Source: Candidatus Tectimicrobiota bacterium (GTDB lineage Bacteria > Tectomicrobia > Entotheonellia > Entotheonellales > Entotheonellaceae). Taken from it: 64,000 bases of DNA. Below the pieces are notes generated by a model, which saw only the letters and a program-made list of their open reading frames with translations, made no database searches and was not told the origin of the DNA. Shown here piece by piece: positions 1 through 8,743 of the stretch. Within the stretch, counting starts at the first letter, position 1, and each line of letters opens with the position of its first letter. The translations under genes and the position numbers were made by a program. The stretch spans positions 1 through 64,000 of the forward strand of contig BPKO01000009.1 in the NCBI GenBank assembly GCA_026005175.1, given 5' to 3'.

Positions 1-34
1 CGGCAAAGGCCTCTGGCGAGTGATGCTTGGCCAT
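1..34 (-). CDS. Start of a gene cut by the left edge
   Basis: An ATG at position 34 reads leftwards off the window and gives MAKHHSPEAFA. A GGGAG sequence lies six bases upstream of it, a good ribosome-binding site. It lies downstream of two other small genes on the same strand, with a 67-base gap to the DUF2007-like gene. Only eleven residues are visible, so no function can be given and the gene itself is uncertain. Confidence 0.3.
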   Translation of the reverse strand, partial: MAKHHSPEAFA

Positions 35-101
35 CCAGCGCTCCCGACGGCAACGTCCCTCTCGTCATGTCAGGAGAACGCTACTGCGGCGGGTTTATTC
101 C

Positions 102-339
102 TCAGCAGTTGCGGTAAACCATGAGAATCCGCTGCGCCAGCGGCGCCAAAGACTTGGGCACGTAAATTTCCACCGCCCCCAGGGCGCTGTGGGAGAAAGG
201 CAGCTGCGGCACCCGCCCCGACTTGAGCCGATAGGTGATGCCTTCACCGGCCCAGGATGCCGGTGATCAGGTGGAGCTCGACTTCGTTAAAGGCGGTGTG
301 GATCTTTTCCCACGCCTCGCTGCGACCCCACCAGCTCAC
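102..339 (-). CDS. DUF2007-like small protein (one frame break)
   Basis: With one base removed at the CC of 247-248 this reads as a 78-residue protein starting at a GTG (339) behind a GGGAG site. The N-terminal part has the pattern AFNEVELHLITGILGREGI, typical of the DUF2007 'putative signal transducing' fold, in which a helix that selects the N-terminus of a sensed chain is followed by short strands. The C-terminal part, VEIYVPKSLAPLAQRIL, matches the usual end of the domain. As sequenced, the frame stops after ILGR. The family's biochemical role is unknown. It lies 81 bases behind the zinc-ribbon gene on the same strand and is probably co-transcribed with it. Confidence 0.5.
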
Positions 340-420
340 TCGTGCGTCTCCCTTCGCCTCCGGTACGGGGAAGAGCATCTTGCCCCTCGCCCTGCTAGGG
401 CTGACCGCGGGGATGCCGCC

Positions 421-645
421 CTAGCGGTTGATGTGCAAAAGAAACCACAGCCCAAAGGCCGTCCACATGAGAATGAGCGTCAGACAGCCATAGTGAATGA
501 AGCGCTCTTGCAGGCGATGCCGTTTGGCTGCCGCCGGGTCGTCATCAGGGGCCGCGGTTTCGAGGTGTCCTACGTATTCGCCGCATTGGTAGCAATAGTT
601 ATAGCGGGCCGGCATCTCGGTGTGACAGAGCGGGCACGACTTCAT
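421..645 (-). CDS. Small zinc-ribbon membrane protein
   Basis: This 74-residue protein has an N-terminal zinc ribbon, CPLCHTEMPARYNYCYQCG, with two CxxC pairs that should hold one Zn ion. A charged linker follows, and a single hydrophobic segment near the C-terminus (about residues 52-69) ends in HINR. It is therefore probably anchored in the inner membrane with the ribbon in the cytoplasm. Two ATG codons stand side by side; the second (645) is chosen because AGGAG lies five bases before it but only two before the first. It is divergent from the TPR gene and leads the small minus-strand group at the window edge. No specific function can be assigned. Confidence 0.65.
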   Translation of the reverse strand: MKSCPLCHTEMPARYNYCYQCGEYVGHLETAAPDDDPAAAKRHRLQERFIHYGCLTLILMWTAFGLWFLLHINR

Positions 646-751
646 CATCGCTCCTGCCCCAAATCCCCCCGCTTGCACTGCACGCGCTTCTGTAGTCTAA
701 TCATACCAAGCCCTGACCCGCAGGCGATCTCCCTGGCGTGAAGGAGTCTAC

Positions 752-1866
752 GTGCGCCGTCGCTGGGTTCTCGTCCTCCTTTCGCTGTGGCCCGCCCTGT
801 GCGCGGCAGCCGCTTCAGAACCCCCTTCCCTTCCGTATGCCACCATGCGACAAGCGCTGCACCAGGCGCTACAGCTGCGGTTTGCCGAGGCCCTTGCGAC
901 CGCCGAGCGCCTGCACGACGACGAGACACCGACGCTGCCGGCGCAGCTCCTGCGAGGCATGATAGCTTACCTCCAGGTGCGCTGGCAAACGCCGGCAGCC
1001 CGGCAAGAAGGCCAAGCCGCCCTCGAGGCCGTCTTGACGGCGACGTCCTCCTCTGCCTCCTGGTCCGCGCCGCAGCTCGACTTCCTGCGCGGCACGGCAG
1101 CGGTCTTCAAGGCCCTCTTGCTGCAAGAGGAGGAGACCTGGGGCCAGCCTGTCGTCGTTTGCGCAAGGCGAACGCTGGTTGCGGCAGGCCTTGCTTGCCG
1201 ATGCCACGCTGACCGATGCCTACCTCGGTCTCGGCCTGCTCTACTTTCGCCGGTGCCAGCCTGCCCGCGTTGCTGCAACGCTTTCTGGGCGGGGTGCGCA
1301 GCACCGAAGAGGCGGTGCAGCACTTGCGGCAGGCAGCCCGCTTGGGCCACTTCACGGCCGAGCTGGCCAAGGCATTTCTCTTGCGGCTTTATGTCGAAGT
1401 ACAGTGGTACGAAGAAGCCCAGGCCCTCGGGAAGGAACTTCTAGCCGCGTTTCCGGAAAACGGCGTGCTGGCGCTGCTGGTCGGGCGCAGCCAGTGTGCG
1501 GCTGCGCGCTATGCTGCCTGCGCCCAGACGCTGGGCGCCCTGGTTGAGCGCCTTGAGGCTGCAGGCACCCGCCTGGCCCGGCGCGAGCACCGCTTTGCCT
1601 TGTATTACTTTTGGGGGCGGGCCCTCTATGAGACGCAGCAGCTCGCGCTGGCCTTTGACGCCCTGCGCCGGGCGATCAACGAGGACCCCTTCCTGCAATA
1701 CGACGAGACCCTGTGGGCTACGTACTACCTGGCGCGGCTTTACGAGCAGCGCGGCGAGACGAAAACCGCGTTGCAAATGTACCGCACGCTGCTGCGCCGT
1801 CGCAATGTCGAGGATCTCCACGAACAGGTAGAGCAATGCCTTCGGCGCTTGCGACACGCTGGCTAG
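752..1866 (+). CDS. Secreted TPR-like protein (two frame breaks)
   Basis: After removing one base from the GGGG at 1140-1143 and one from the GG at 1252-1253, this reads as a continuous 370-residue protein, where the raw sequence shows three partial frames. It starts at GTG 752 behind AAGGAG (741-746) with a signal peptide, RRRWVLVLLSLWPALCAAAA. The rest is helical and has TPR-like periodicity: LTDAYLGLGLLYFRR, FALYYFWGRALYETQQLALA and TYYLARLYEQRGETKTALQM. TPR proteins in the periplasm usually act as scaffolds, so this is a general prediction only. The 3' end overlaps the start of the DUF4124 gene, suggesting co-transcription. Confidence 0.6.
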
Positions 1867-2686
1867 TTGCCGCTGGCCTGATAACTGGCTTGCTGCTCGC
1901 CCGATGCTGGCTGGGCTCGCATTTACAAGTGGGTTGACGCCGCCGGCCGCCTGCACGCCACCGATAACCCTGACTTGATCCCACCGGAGTATCGCCAGCA
2001 GGCGCAGCCCCTCGAGGGCCCCCGCCCTTGGTGGTGTCGCCCCCCTCTCCTGCCCCGCCGGCGCCACCTGCCCCCGGGCCCTCGCCGCCGGCACCGGCGC
2101 CGTCGCAGGCGGCCCGGGCCGAGTTGCAGCAGCGCATCGCGGCGCTCACGCGTCAGATTGCCGATACCGAAGCCCAGCGCCAGGCCGTCCTGGCCCAAGC
2201 TGGAGGCTGTGCGGCCGGTCCGCACCAACCCCCCGCCTTTGGCCGGCGCCGCCGCCAAGTGGTGGTCCTGGGCCCAGGCGCTGCTTGCCCTCGAGCGCCA
2301 GCTTGACGCCTGGCGAGACGAATTGCAGCAGTTGCAGAGCCAATTGCAAGAATTGGCCGCTGCGCAACCCCCGGCGGCCGGGCTAAGTTGCCTTTGATCG
2401 CCAGGGTCGTCCGGCTGCTTACTGGCAGCAGCGCGCGCAGCCGCTGCAGCAGCGCCTGGCTCAGGCCCAAGAGCGGCGCCGGGCCTTGCTGGAGCAGCTT
2501 GCTGCGCAAATTGAGGGAGAGCGACGTGCCTTTGGCCGCCTGGGCCGCGAGGTATTGAGCCTTGCGCGCCAGCTGCGCCAAGTCGAGGCGGAACGACGTC
2601 AGGCCGAAGCCGCCCTGCAAGCCCTGCAGGAAGAAGCGGCGCGGGCCGGGGTCCCCTTGGCCTGGCTGCAAGCCCCGTCTCCTTAA
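1836..2686 (+). pseudogene. Secreted DUF4124 coiled-coil protein (four frame breaks)
   Basis: Reading across four single-base changes restores a 282-residue protein: extra bases in G3 at 1913-1915, in C3 at 2194-2196 and near 2383-2392, and a missing base in C5 at 2019-2023. The start ATG at 1836 lies inside the end of the TPR gene and encodes a signal peptide ending near LLLARCWLA. Next comes RIYKWVDAAGRLHATDNP, the hallmark of DUF4124, a small periplasmic domain seen in many Proteobacteria. A Pro/Ala-rich linker and a long Gln/Glu/Arg-rich coiled coil follow (QLQELAAAQ, RRALLEQLAAQIEGERRA). With four breaks in 850 bases it is either a true pseudogene or the worst-read part of the window. 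Function unknown. Confidence 0.5.
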
Positions 2687-2786
2687 GGGGCCTGTCCACT
2701 GGCTACCCGGCGGCGGGCCTGTCACTCCGTGGAAGTCGAACGGCATGCTGCTGGCCGCATCGCCACATTTCTTCTGGAGAAGCGAT

Positions 2787-3302
2787 ATGCTGTGGATGGT
2801 GGTGCTTGGGCTCCTTATGCTTCCAGGTAGGCTTTTGGCGCAAGAAGACCCGGCGGCAAACGACGAACTGCCGCGGCTGGAAGCGCTTGCCGCCTACGAC
2901 CAGGCAGTGGTCAAATTCAATACCCACACGCGAGATTTCCCCTCCTGGGCGGCGTTTAAAGACTACATCTCTTCTCGCCTGCCGGTGGGAACCCCGGGAA
3001 AGTGCTACAGCCTAAAGGGAGGTGCACGGCAAGAAGTGGACGTGACGCGGGTGCCTTTTGCCGGCTTTGCCGAGGATACCTGGCGCAAAACGGCAGACAG
3101 AGGGTGGCGCTTGCGCCTGCCGCAGCGGACGTTCATCGAGTGCCGGCTCAACGAGAAGGCCGGGCAGCTGCTGTGCCTGGAAGGCGTCAAGCCGCGCTTC
3201 TTTTTTGCCTACACCCGGCGCCTCTGCGTCTTCCCCCTCCAGCGCGAAGGCGCTGCGGCGGGTCGCCACGGCCGGCTCGGCTCACCGCAAGGGAGGCCTT
3301 AG
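2787..3302 (+). CDS. Secreted hypothetical protein
   Basis: A 171-residue protein starts at ATG 2787, chosen because GGAGA lies a few bases upstream and a signal peptide (LWMVVLGLLMLPGRLLA) follows directly. The mature part has about five cysteines and aromatic-rich strands such as RGWRLRLPQRTFIECRL and GQLLCLEGVKPRFFFAYTRR. This suggests a small periplasmic beta-rich domain, perhaps with disulphides. I do not recognise a family. The last codons overlap the 3' end of the convergent SppA gene by four bases. It follows the TPR and DUF4124 genes on the same strand after a 100-base gap, so it may belong to that group of secreted proteins. Confidence 0.55.
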   Translation: MLWMVVLGLLMLPGRLLAQEDPAANDELPRLEALAAYDQAVVKFNTHTRDFPSWAAFKDYISSRLPVGTPGKCYSLKGGARQEVDVTRVPFAGFAEDTWRKTADRGWRLRLPQRTFIECRLNEKAGQLLCLEGVKPRFFFAYTRRLCVFPLQREGAAAGRHGRLGSPQGRP

Positions 3303-4930
3303 GCAATGCGGACGTCCCACGGCGCAAGCAACAGCACCTCTTCGGCAGCAAGAGACAGGCCACACGCCAGCAGGGCAAGCCACGTCTCGCCACCTGTCAC
3401 GACAGGACCTACCGCCCCCGGCAGGCGGCGCCCGCTTCCCCACCAGGGGCGGCGAGCACCCACGTGCACCAAGCGCACGGGCTGCTGGGCCGCTATGCCG
3501 GCGTGCTCGCGCGCCAGTGCAATGGCTTCTGGCAGGCCGCCCAGGCGGTCGACAAGGCCCGCCGCGAGGGCCTGGCGGCCCGTCCAGAGGCGTCCGCGCG
3601 CCACGCGCTCGATTTCTTCGGGCGTTCTCCCCCGTCCTTGCGCCGCTTTGGCAACAAAGAGCCGGTAGTAAAAGTCTTCGAGTTGCTGGCGCAGTTGCTG
3701 CCGCTCTTCGGCTTGCAGAGCCGATAGCGGCGAAGGGAGTCCGGCATGGCGGCCGCGCTGCAAGACCTCGTAGTGTACGCCGAGCTGCCGCAGAAAGCCG
3801 CTCAGGACGAACTTGCCGCCCACGACGCCGATCGCCCCGGTGAGCGTCCCGGCTTCGGCCACGATGGCCCGCGCCGCCATGGCGATATAATAGCCCCCCG
3901 AGGCGGCCACGTCGCCCATGGAGACAATGCAAGGTTTCTGGGCGCTGGTGAGGGCCACTTCACGCCAGACAAGGTCAGAGGCCAAAGCCGAGCCGCCAGG
4001 ACTGCTAAGACGCAGGACCACGGCCCGCACCGCGGGCGAGGCCCGAAGGCGCCGCAGCCACCGGCGCACCGCCGGGGCGGTGATGGCCGGGCGCAGGGAC
4101 CAGCGAGGCGCTGCCGGAGGCACCAGGGGTCCCGAGAGGTGCAATACCGCGATCACCGGGCGCCGCCGCCCCAAAAAGGGGCGGCGGGGGTCGGGCGTAA
4201 AGCTGCCAGGGCCGGCAGCGGGCGCAGGGGGCGGCCGGCCTGAGCGGCCAGCAACGCCTCGACGTCGTCAGGATAGGCGAGGTGATCGACGAGGCCGGCG
4301 GCAAGTGCCTGTACTGCGGTATAAGGGCCTTGGTCGCACCGCTCGCGCATCTGCGCCAGGGACAGCCGCCGCCCCGTGGCCAGCGCGTCGAGAAACTGGG
4401 CGTAAAGGTCGTCGAGCAGCGCTTCCAGGGCTTCGCGGTGCGCCGGTGACATCCCGTCGCGGGTGAAAGGCTCGGCCGCCGTTTTGTACTCGCCAACGGC
4501 TTCGAGTTCGGCCTGTACCCCCAGGCGCGCCAGTGCCCCTTTGAAGAAAAGGACTTCAGCGCGCAAGCCGAGCAGATTCAGCGTGGCGCTGGGCGCTAGC
4601 ACGATGGCAGAGCAGGCCGTGGCCAGAAAGTACTCTTTGTTGCCGGCCTGTTCTAGGTAGGCCAGGGTCACTTTCCCTGCCGCCGTAAGGGCTTGCAGCG
4701 CCGCGCGCAGGCTCTGCAGCCGCGCCCAGCCTGCCCGCAGGGCCTGCACGTGGACCACTGCCCCCCACCAGGCGCGGGTGCTGCTGCGCCCGCTGCAACA
4801 CGTCTAGCAATGCCACCAGGGGGAGTGGGCCGCGGTGGGGCCACCACCGCCCCAGGGGGCGCCCCTCGGGCAAGTCACCGGCCAAAGACAGCTTAAGATA
4901 GCGATAGCGAGCCCGCCGCAGTATAGCCAT
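3299..4930 (-). CDS. sppA: Signal peptide peptidase SppA, 67K type (two frame breaks)
   Basis: Restored, this is a 543-residue double-domain SppA, the membrane-associated serine/lysine protease that degrades leftover signal peptides. The extra base lies in the C6 run at 4761-4766 and the missing base in the A5 run at 4173-4177. The N-terminal domain carries the general-base lysine in GEYKTAAEPFTRDGMS, the equivalent of E. coli Lys209. The C-terminal domain carries the nucleophile serine in DVAASGGYYIAMAA and the preceding LRLSSPGGSALASD. No clear N-terminal anchor is seen: the protein begins MAILRRARYRYLKLSLAG. ATG 4930 has AAGGAGGGG just upstream. It is divergent from the ThDP enzyme. A second, better-anchored SppA lies at 48945-50640. 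Confidence 0.85.
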
Positions 4931-4962
4931 CGCCCCTCCTTACCGGAACCGCGTACAGAAGA

Positions 4963-4987
4963 TTGACAAGCGCCGGGGAATTGTCAA
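4963..4987. promoter_or_regulatory. Inverted repeat with TTGACA on both strands
   Basis: The 143-base gap between divergent sppA and the ThDP gene holds TTGACAA (4963-4969) and its exact complement TTGTCAA (4981-4987), separated by 11 bases. Each arm is also a perfect -35 hexamer for one strand, so the dyad could be a shared divergent promoter, an operator, or both. The -10 elements at the right spacing are weak (AACACT on plus, AATCTT on minus), so a regulator may be needed. This is inference from symmetry and position. Confidence 0.4.
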
Positions 4988-5073
4988 CACTGTAGCGACA
5001 GGGAAAAGGCTCTGCCCGCACGTCCCCCGTCGGGCAGGCTTTGCATTGCGCGCCTTCACCGTTGGAGATCCCT

Positions 5074-6753
5074 ATGGCACTGATGGCCGGACGACGCGCT
5101 TTTCTCGACATCCTGCGAGCAGCCGGCGTGCAGTACATCTTTGGCAACCCGGGCACCACCGAGCTGCCGCTGATGGACATCCTGGTTGACTACCCCGACC
5201 TGCAGTACATCTTGACCCTCCACGAGGGGGTCGCCATGGCCATGGCCGACGGCTATGCCCTGGCGTCGGGGCGGCTGGGGGTGGTCAACGTGCACGTGGC
5301 GCCGGGGCTGGGCAACGCCATGGGCATGCTCTACGATGCGACGAAGACCGCCTCGCCGCTGCTGGTCACCGCCGGCCAGCAAGACGGCCGCTATGCCTTG
5401 ACCGAGCCCATCTTGTGGGGGGACATGGTGCGCATGGCCACCCCGCTGACCAAGTGGGCGTACCAAGTGGAGCGCGTGCAGGACTTGCCGCGCGCCTTGC
5501 GCCGCGCCATCAAAGTGGCCACCACGCCGCCCACCGGCCCGGTCTTTCTGGCCCTGCCCATGGACATCATGATGGCCGAGGCGGACCTGGACGTCTCTCC
5601 GCCGCCGCAGATTGCCCCTCGCATTCGCGGGGATCTGGCAGCGCTGGAGCGTGCCGCAGCGCTGCTGAGCCAGGCTCACCAGCCGCTGATCCTTGCCGGC
5701 GACGAGGTGGCCAAGTCCGATGCCTTGGCTGAGCTGGTGGCGGTGGCCGAGCTCCTCGGGGCGCGGGTGTTCGCCGAGACGGTGCCCAATACCACCAACT
5801 TCCCCAGCGACCATCCCCTCTACCAGGGCGCCTTGGTGCGCTCCCAAGAGGCGGTGCGCCGCACCCTGCAGGAGGCTGACGTCGTGTTTGCGGTGGGCGC
5901 CGACATGTTTACCATGTCGCTTTACAGCGACGTGGAGCCCCTACCGCCCACAGTGCAGGTGATTTGCCTGCATCCCGACGCCTGGGAAATCGGCAAGAAC
6001 TATCCGGTGGCGGTGGCCATCCTCGGCGACCCCAAAGCCACCCTGGCCGAGCTGCTGCCTTTGCTGCAGGCCCGCCTTACCCCCCAGGCGCAGCAAGCAG
6101 CCCGGCAGCGCCTCGAAGTCCTGCGTCGGGCCAAAGCGGAGGCCCTCGAGCGGCTTTACGAGCAAGCCCGTGAAGAGGCCTCGCGGCAGCCCATGTCGCC
6201 GCTGGTGATGAACCACACCATTGCCACCACGGTTCCCGAAGAGGTGGTGATCGTCGACGAGTCGATCACCTCGGGCGCCGGACTGCGCGACTTCTTGCCC
6301 CGGCGACACGCCCGTGACTACTTCGGCCTCAAAGGCGGGGGCATCGGCTGGGGCTTGCCGGCCACCATGGGCGTTGCCCTGGCGCTGCCGCAGCGGCCAG
6401 TGCTGGGCCTTATCGGCGACGGCAGCGCCATGTACAGCATCCAGGGGCTGTGGACGGCGGCACGCTACGGCCTGCGCTGTATTTTTGTCATCTGTAACAA
6501 CCGCCAGTACCTCATCCTCAAACGCCGCCTGCATGCCTATGGCGGCCCGGCGGCCAAGGCGCAGCAGTACATTGGCATCGACCTCGCCCCGCCGTCCATC
6601 CAGTTCGTGGCCTTGGCCCAGGCTCTGGGGGTGCCGGCCGAGCGGGTGGAGCGCCCCGCCGACTTGCAGCGCGCCCTGAAAGAGGCCTTGCAGCGCCAGG
6701 GACCCACCCTGCTCGACGTGCCCTTGGAGGCCGAGTTCCCGGTAACGGCGTAG
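5074..6753 (+). CDS. ThDP-dependent enzyme, benzoylformate decarboxylase-like
   Basis: A 559-residue thiamine diphosphate enzyme of the acetolactate synthase/decarboxylase superfamily, most like benzoylformate decarboxylase. Visible features are GNPGTTELP near residue 24, the cofactor-activating glutamate at about 51 (LHEGVAMAMADGYA), a histidine at about 74 (VNVHVAPGLGNAMG) matching the catalytic His70 of the Pseudomonas enzyme, and the metal/ThDP motif GDGSAMYSIQGLW to ICNN near 447-475. The family's Ser26 is Thr here, and the second active-site histidine (His281) has no obvious counterpart in GADMFTMSLYSDV, so the substrate is probably not benzoylformate. ATG 5074 is chosen for GGAG upstream. 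An SDR follows after 14 bases and may reduce or oxidise the aldehyde or carbinol product. Confidence 0.8.
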   Translation: MALMAGRRAFLDILRAAGVQYIFGNPGTTELPLMDILVDYPDLQYILTLHEGVAMAMADGYALASGRLGVVNVHVAPGLGNAMGMLYDATKTASPLLVTAGQQDGRYALTEPILWGDMVRMATPLTKWAYQVERVQDLPRALRRAIKVATTPPTGPVFLALPMDIMMAEADLDVSPPPQIAPRIRGDLAALERAAALLSQAHQPLILAGDEVAKSDALAELVAVAELLGARVFAETVPNTTNFPSDHPLYQGALVRSQEAVRRTLQEADVVFAVGADMFTMSLYSDVEPLPPTVQVICLHPDAWEIGKNYPVAVAILGDPKATLAELLPLLQARLTPQAQQAARQRLEVLRRAKAEALERLYEQAREEASRQPMSPLVMNHTIATTVPEEVVIVDESITSGAGLRDFLPRRHARDYFGLKGGGIGWGLPATMGVALALPQRPVLGLIGDGSAMYSIQGLWTAARYGLRCIFVICNNRQYLILKRRLHAYGGPAAKAQQYIGIDLAPPSIQFVALAQALGVPAERVERPADLQRALKEALQRQGPTLLDVPLEAEFPVTA

Positions 6754-6767
6754 CGTGGGGTGTCGCG

Positions 6768-7592
6768 ATGGCAGAGGAAGTCTTCCCGCCACGCCTGCGC
6801 GGGCAAGTGGCGGTGATCACCGGGGCGGCGCGCGGTCTGGGCCGCGCCTACGCCTTGCGCCTGGCCCGCCTGGGCGCCGACATCGTCATCAACGACATCA
6901 ACCTCGAAGCGGCGGCCGAGGTGGGAGAGCCCCTGACGGCGCCCACGGTGGTGGAAGAGATTGAACGCCTGGGCCGCCGCGCCCTGGGCATTGCCGCCGA
7001 CGTCACCAGCGAAGCGGCGGTGCAGGCGCTTTTCGATCAGGTCCTGGCGACCTTTGGCCAAGTCGATATCCTCATCAACAACGCCGGCGGGGGGCGCGGC
7101 AGCCGCAGCGTCAGCGAATGCCCGCCGGAGACCTGGGAGGCGGTGGTGGCCAAGAACCTCCGCTCGGCCTACCTGTGCTGTCGCGCCGTGGCGCCGCACA
7201 TGCGGGCGCGGCGGCGCGGCAAAATCATCAACGTCGCTTCGGTGGCCGGCCTTACACCGCTGATGCCCACTCTGGCCCCTTATGCGGTGGCCAAAGCCGG
7301 AGTCATTCAGCTCACCCGGGCACTGGCCCTGGAGCTGGCCCCCTACGGGATCAACGTCAACGCCATTGCTCCCGGCTACGTGGCCACCGTGCACTGGCTG
7401 GGCGGGCTGGGGAAGATCAAGGAGCAGCTGCTGCCGCACATCCCCATGGGACGCCTGGCCCAGCCCGAGGACTGCGCCAAGGTGATCGAGTTTCTGGCCA
7501 CTGACCTCTCGGACTTCGTCACCGGCGAGGTGATTTGCGTCGACGGCGGCATGGCCCACCTCAACCCCTACTACCTGGGGCAGGCCTACTGA
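6768..7592 (+). CDS. Short-chain dehydrogenase/reductase
   Basis: A 274-residue classical SDR. It has the NAD(P)-binding glycine motif TGAARGLGRA (about 19-27), NNAG (104-107), a catalytic Ser158 (NVASVAG) and the Tyr172-x3-Lys176 pair in PYAVAKAG. The acidic ND at the end of beta-strand 2 (VINDIN) suggests NAD rather than NADP preference. The gene begins 14 bases after the ThDP enzyme, with GGGGTG before the ATG, and is almost surely in the same transcript. Its job is probably redox conversion of that enzyme's substrate or product. The 3' end overlaps the convergent FGE-fold gene by seven bases. Confidence 0.88.
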   Translation: MAEEVFPPRLRGQVAVITGAARGLGRAYALRLARLGADIVINDINLEAAAEVGEPLTAPTVVEEIERLGRRALGIAADVTSEAAVQALFDQVLATFGQVDILINNAGGGRGSRSVSECPPETWEAVVAKNLRSAYLCCRAVAPHMRARRRGKIINVASVAGLTPLMPTLAPYAVAKAGVIQLTRALALELAPYGINVNAIAPGYVATVHWLGGLGKIKEQLLPHIPMGRLAQPEDCAKVIEFLATDLSDFVTGEVICVDGGMAHLNPYYLGQAY

Positions 7593-8665
7593 GAAGGGAC
7601 CGGGGCGGCGCAGCGAAAGCCGATGAAGTTGGCGGTGATGCCCGGCAGCAAGACAAAGCGGGCGCCGCACCCCACTTGTGAAGAGGCGCTGGGTCCTGAG
7701 CCGCCGCGCAGCACCACCCCCAGGGTGTCCTCGCGCGTGCTCGTCCACTCGAGGACGTTGCCGGCCAGATCGTGCACGCCGTAGGGGCTCTGCGTTTGGG
7801 GAGCGCTGCCCACCGCTGCCGGTGCCGTGAAGGTGGCCTCGGCCGCTGCCGGCAGCGGCGTGTTGCCCCAGGGGAAGGCGCGGCCGTCGGTGCCGCGGCA
7901 GGCCTTTTCCCACTGCAGCTCGGTGGGAAGCTGCTTCCCTGCCCACTGGCAGTAAGCGGCGGCTTCGTACCAGGAGACGCCGACCACCGGCTGCTCGGGG
8001 GCATTGAAAGCCTCGACTTGCCAGTAGCTGGGCTGGCGGCGCTGCTGCTTTTGCACCCAAGCCCACCCCTCGTCGCTCCACCACTCCCGCGTCGTGTAGC
8101 CCCCGGCCTCGATGAACTGCCGGTACTGCTGGTTGGTCACTTCGTATACGTCGATGGCGAAGGCCTCCAGGGTCACCGTCTGCCCGCTGCCGCGCTTGAA
8201 CGGCCCGGCAGGAATGCGCACCATGGCCCCCAGGCGCACGCCTGCTCGCGTCCCGGGCGGCCAGACCAGATCGTGGTAAGCCAGCAGGGCTTGCTGCTGC
8301 TCGCGCCGCAGCCCTGTCAGGTAGGCCCGGATGTGGGCTGGGGCTTCGGGATAGGGCAGGCAGGAAGCGGTGAGGAGCTGGGGCGGCTGCGCTGCCTCGG
8401 CACGCGGCACGACCAGCAGCCCGTCGGTGCGCGCCAGGTAATAGCGCACAACGATAAACAGCTGGGCGAGCTCAGGGTCAGGCCGCGCGCCCTGAGGTTC
8501 GGCGGCAAGAATCATGGCGTCGAGCAGCGCCGGGTTGAGCACGGCGGCCGGCGCCAAGTCAGCAGCGCAGTCGGGCAGGCCAAAAGGCTGCTCGGCGCCT
8601 GCCACAGCGGCAAAGCAACTGAGGAGCACCATCGCGGTGATCAGCGCCTTGGTCCCACGCGGCAT
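7586..8665 (-). CDS. Secreted FGE-sulfatase (SUMF1) fold protein
   Basis: A 359-residue protein with a signal peptide (TKALITAMVLLSCFAAVAGA), a helical N-terminal region of about 120 residues, and a formylglycine-generating-enzyme fold from about 145 to the end. Hallmarks are GAMVRIPAGPFKRGS, FAIDVYEVTNQQYRQFI, QPVVGVSWYEAAAYCQWAG, LPTELQWEKACRG, AFPWGN, GVHDLAGNVLEWTS and NFIGFRCA. The cysteine pair used by true FGEs in the region after LRGG is not conserved (GSGPSASSQVGCGARF), so it is more likely a binding or structural member of the family than an active sulfatase-maturing oxidase. ATG 8665 has AGGAG eight bases upstream. It is divergent from the efflux pump. Confidence 0.8.
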   Translation of the reverse strand: MPRGTKALITAMVLLSCFAAVAGAEQPFGLPDCAADLAPAAVLNPALLDAMILAAEPQGARPDPELAQLFIVVRYYLARTDGLLVVPRAEAAQPPQLLTASCLPYPEAPAHIRAYLTGLRREQQQALLAYHDLVWPPGTRAGVRLGAMVRIPAGPFKRGSGQTVTLEAFAIDVYEVTNQQYRQFIEAGGYTTREWWSDEGWAWVQKQQRRQPSYWQVEAFNAPEQPVVGVSWYEAAAYCQWAGKQLPTELQWEKACRGTDGRAFPWGNTPLPAAAEATFTAPAAVGSAPQTQSPYGVHDLAGNVLEWTSTREDTLGVVLRGGSGPSASSQVGCGARFVLLPGITANFIGFRCAAPVPSQ

Positions 8666-8743
8666 AAGCGGCTTTCTCCTCTGGGCAACGGTGTAGTATA
8701 GTGCTTGGCAAGACAACACCGGCCACTGCGCGGACACCTCGTT

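Noticed and set aside
235-741. Plus-strand frame over the left-end region
   Set aside because: Antisense to the zinc-ribbon and DUF2007-like genes, which have ribosome sites and family patterns; this frame has neither.
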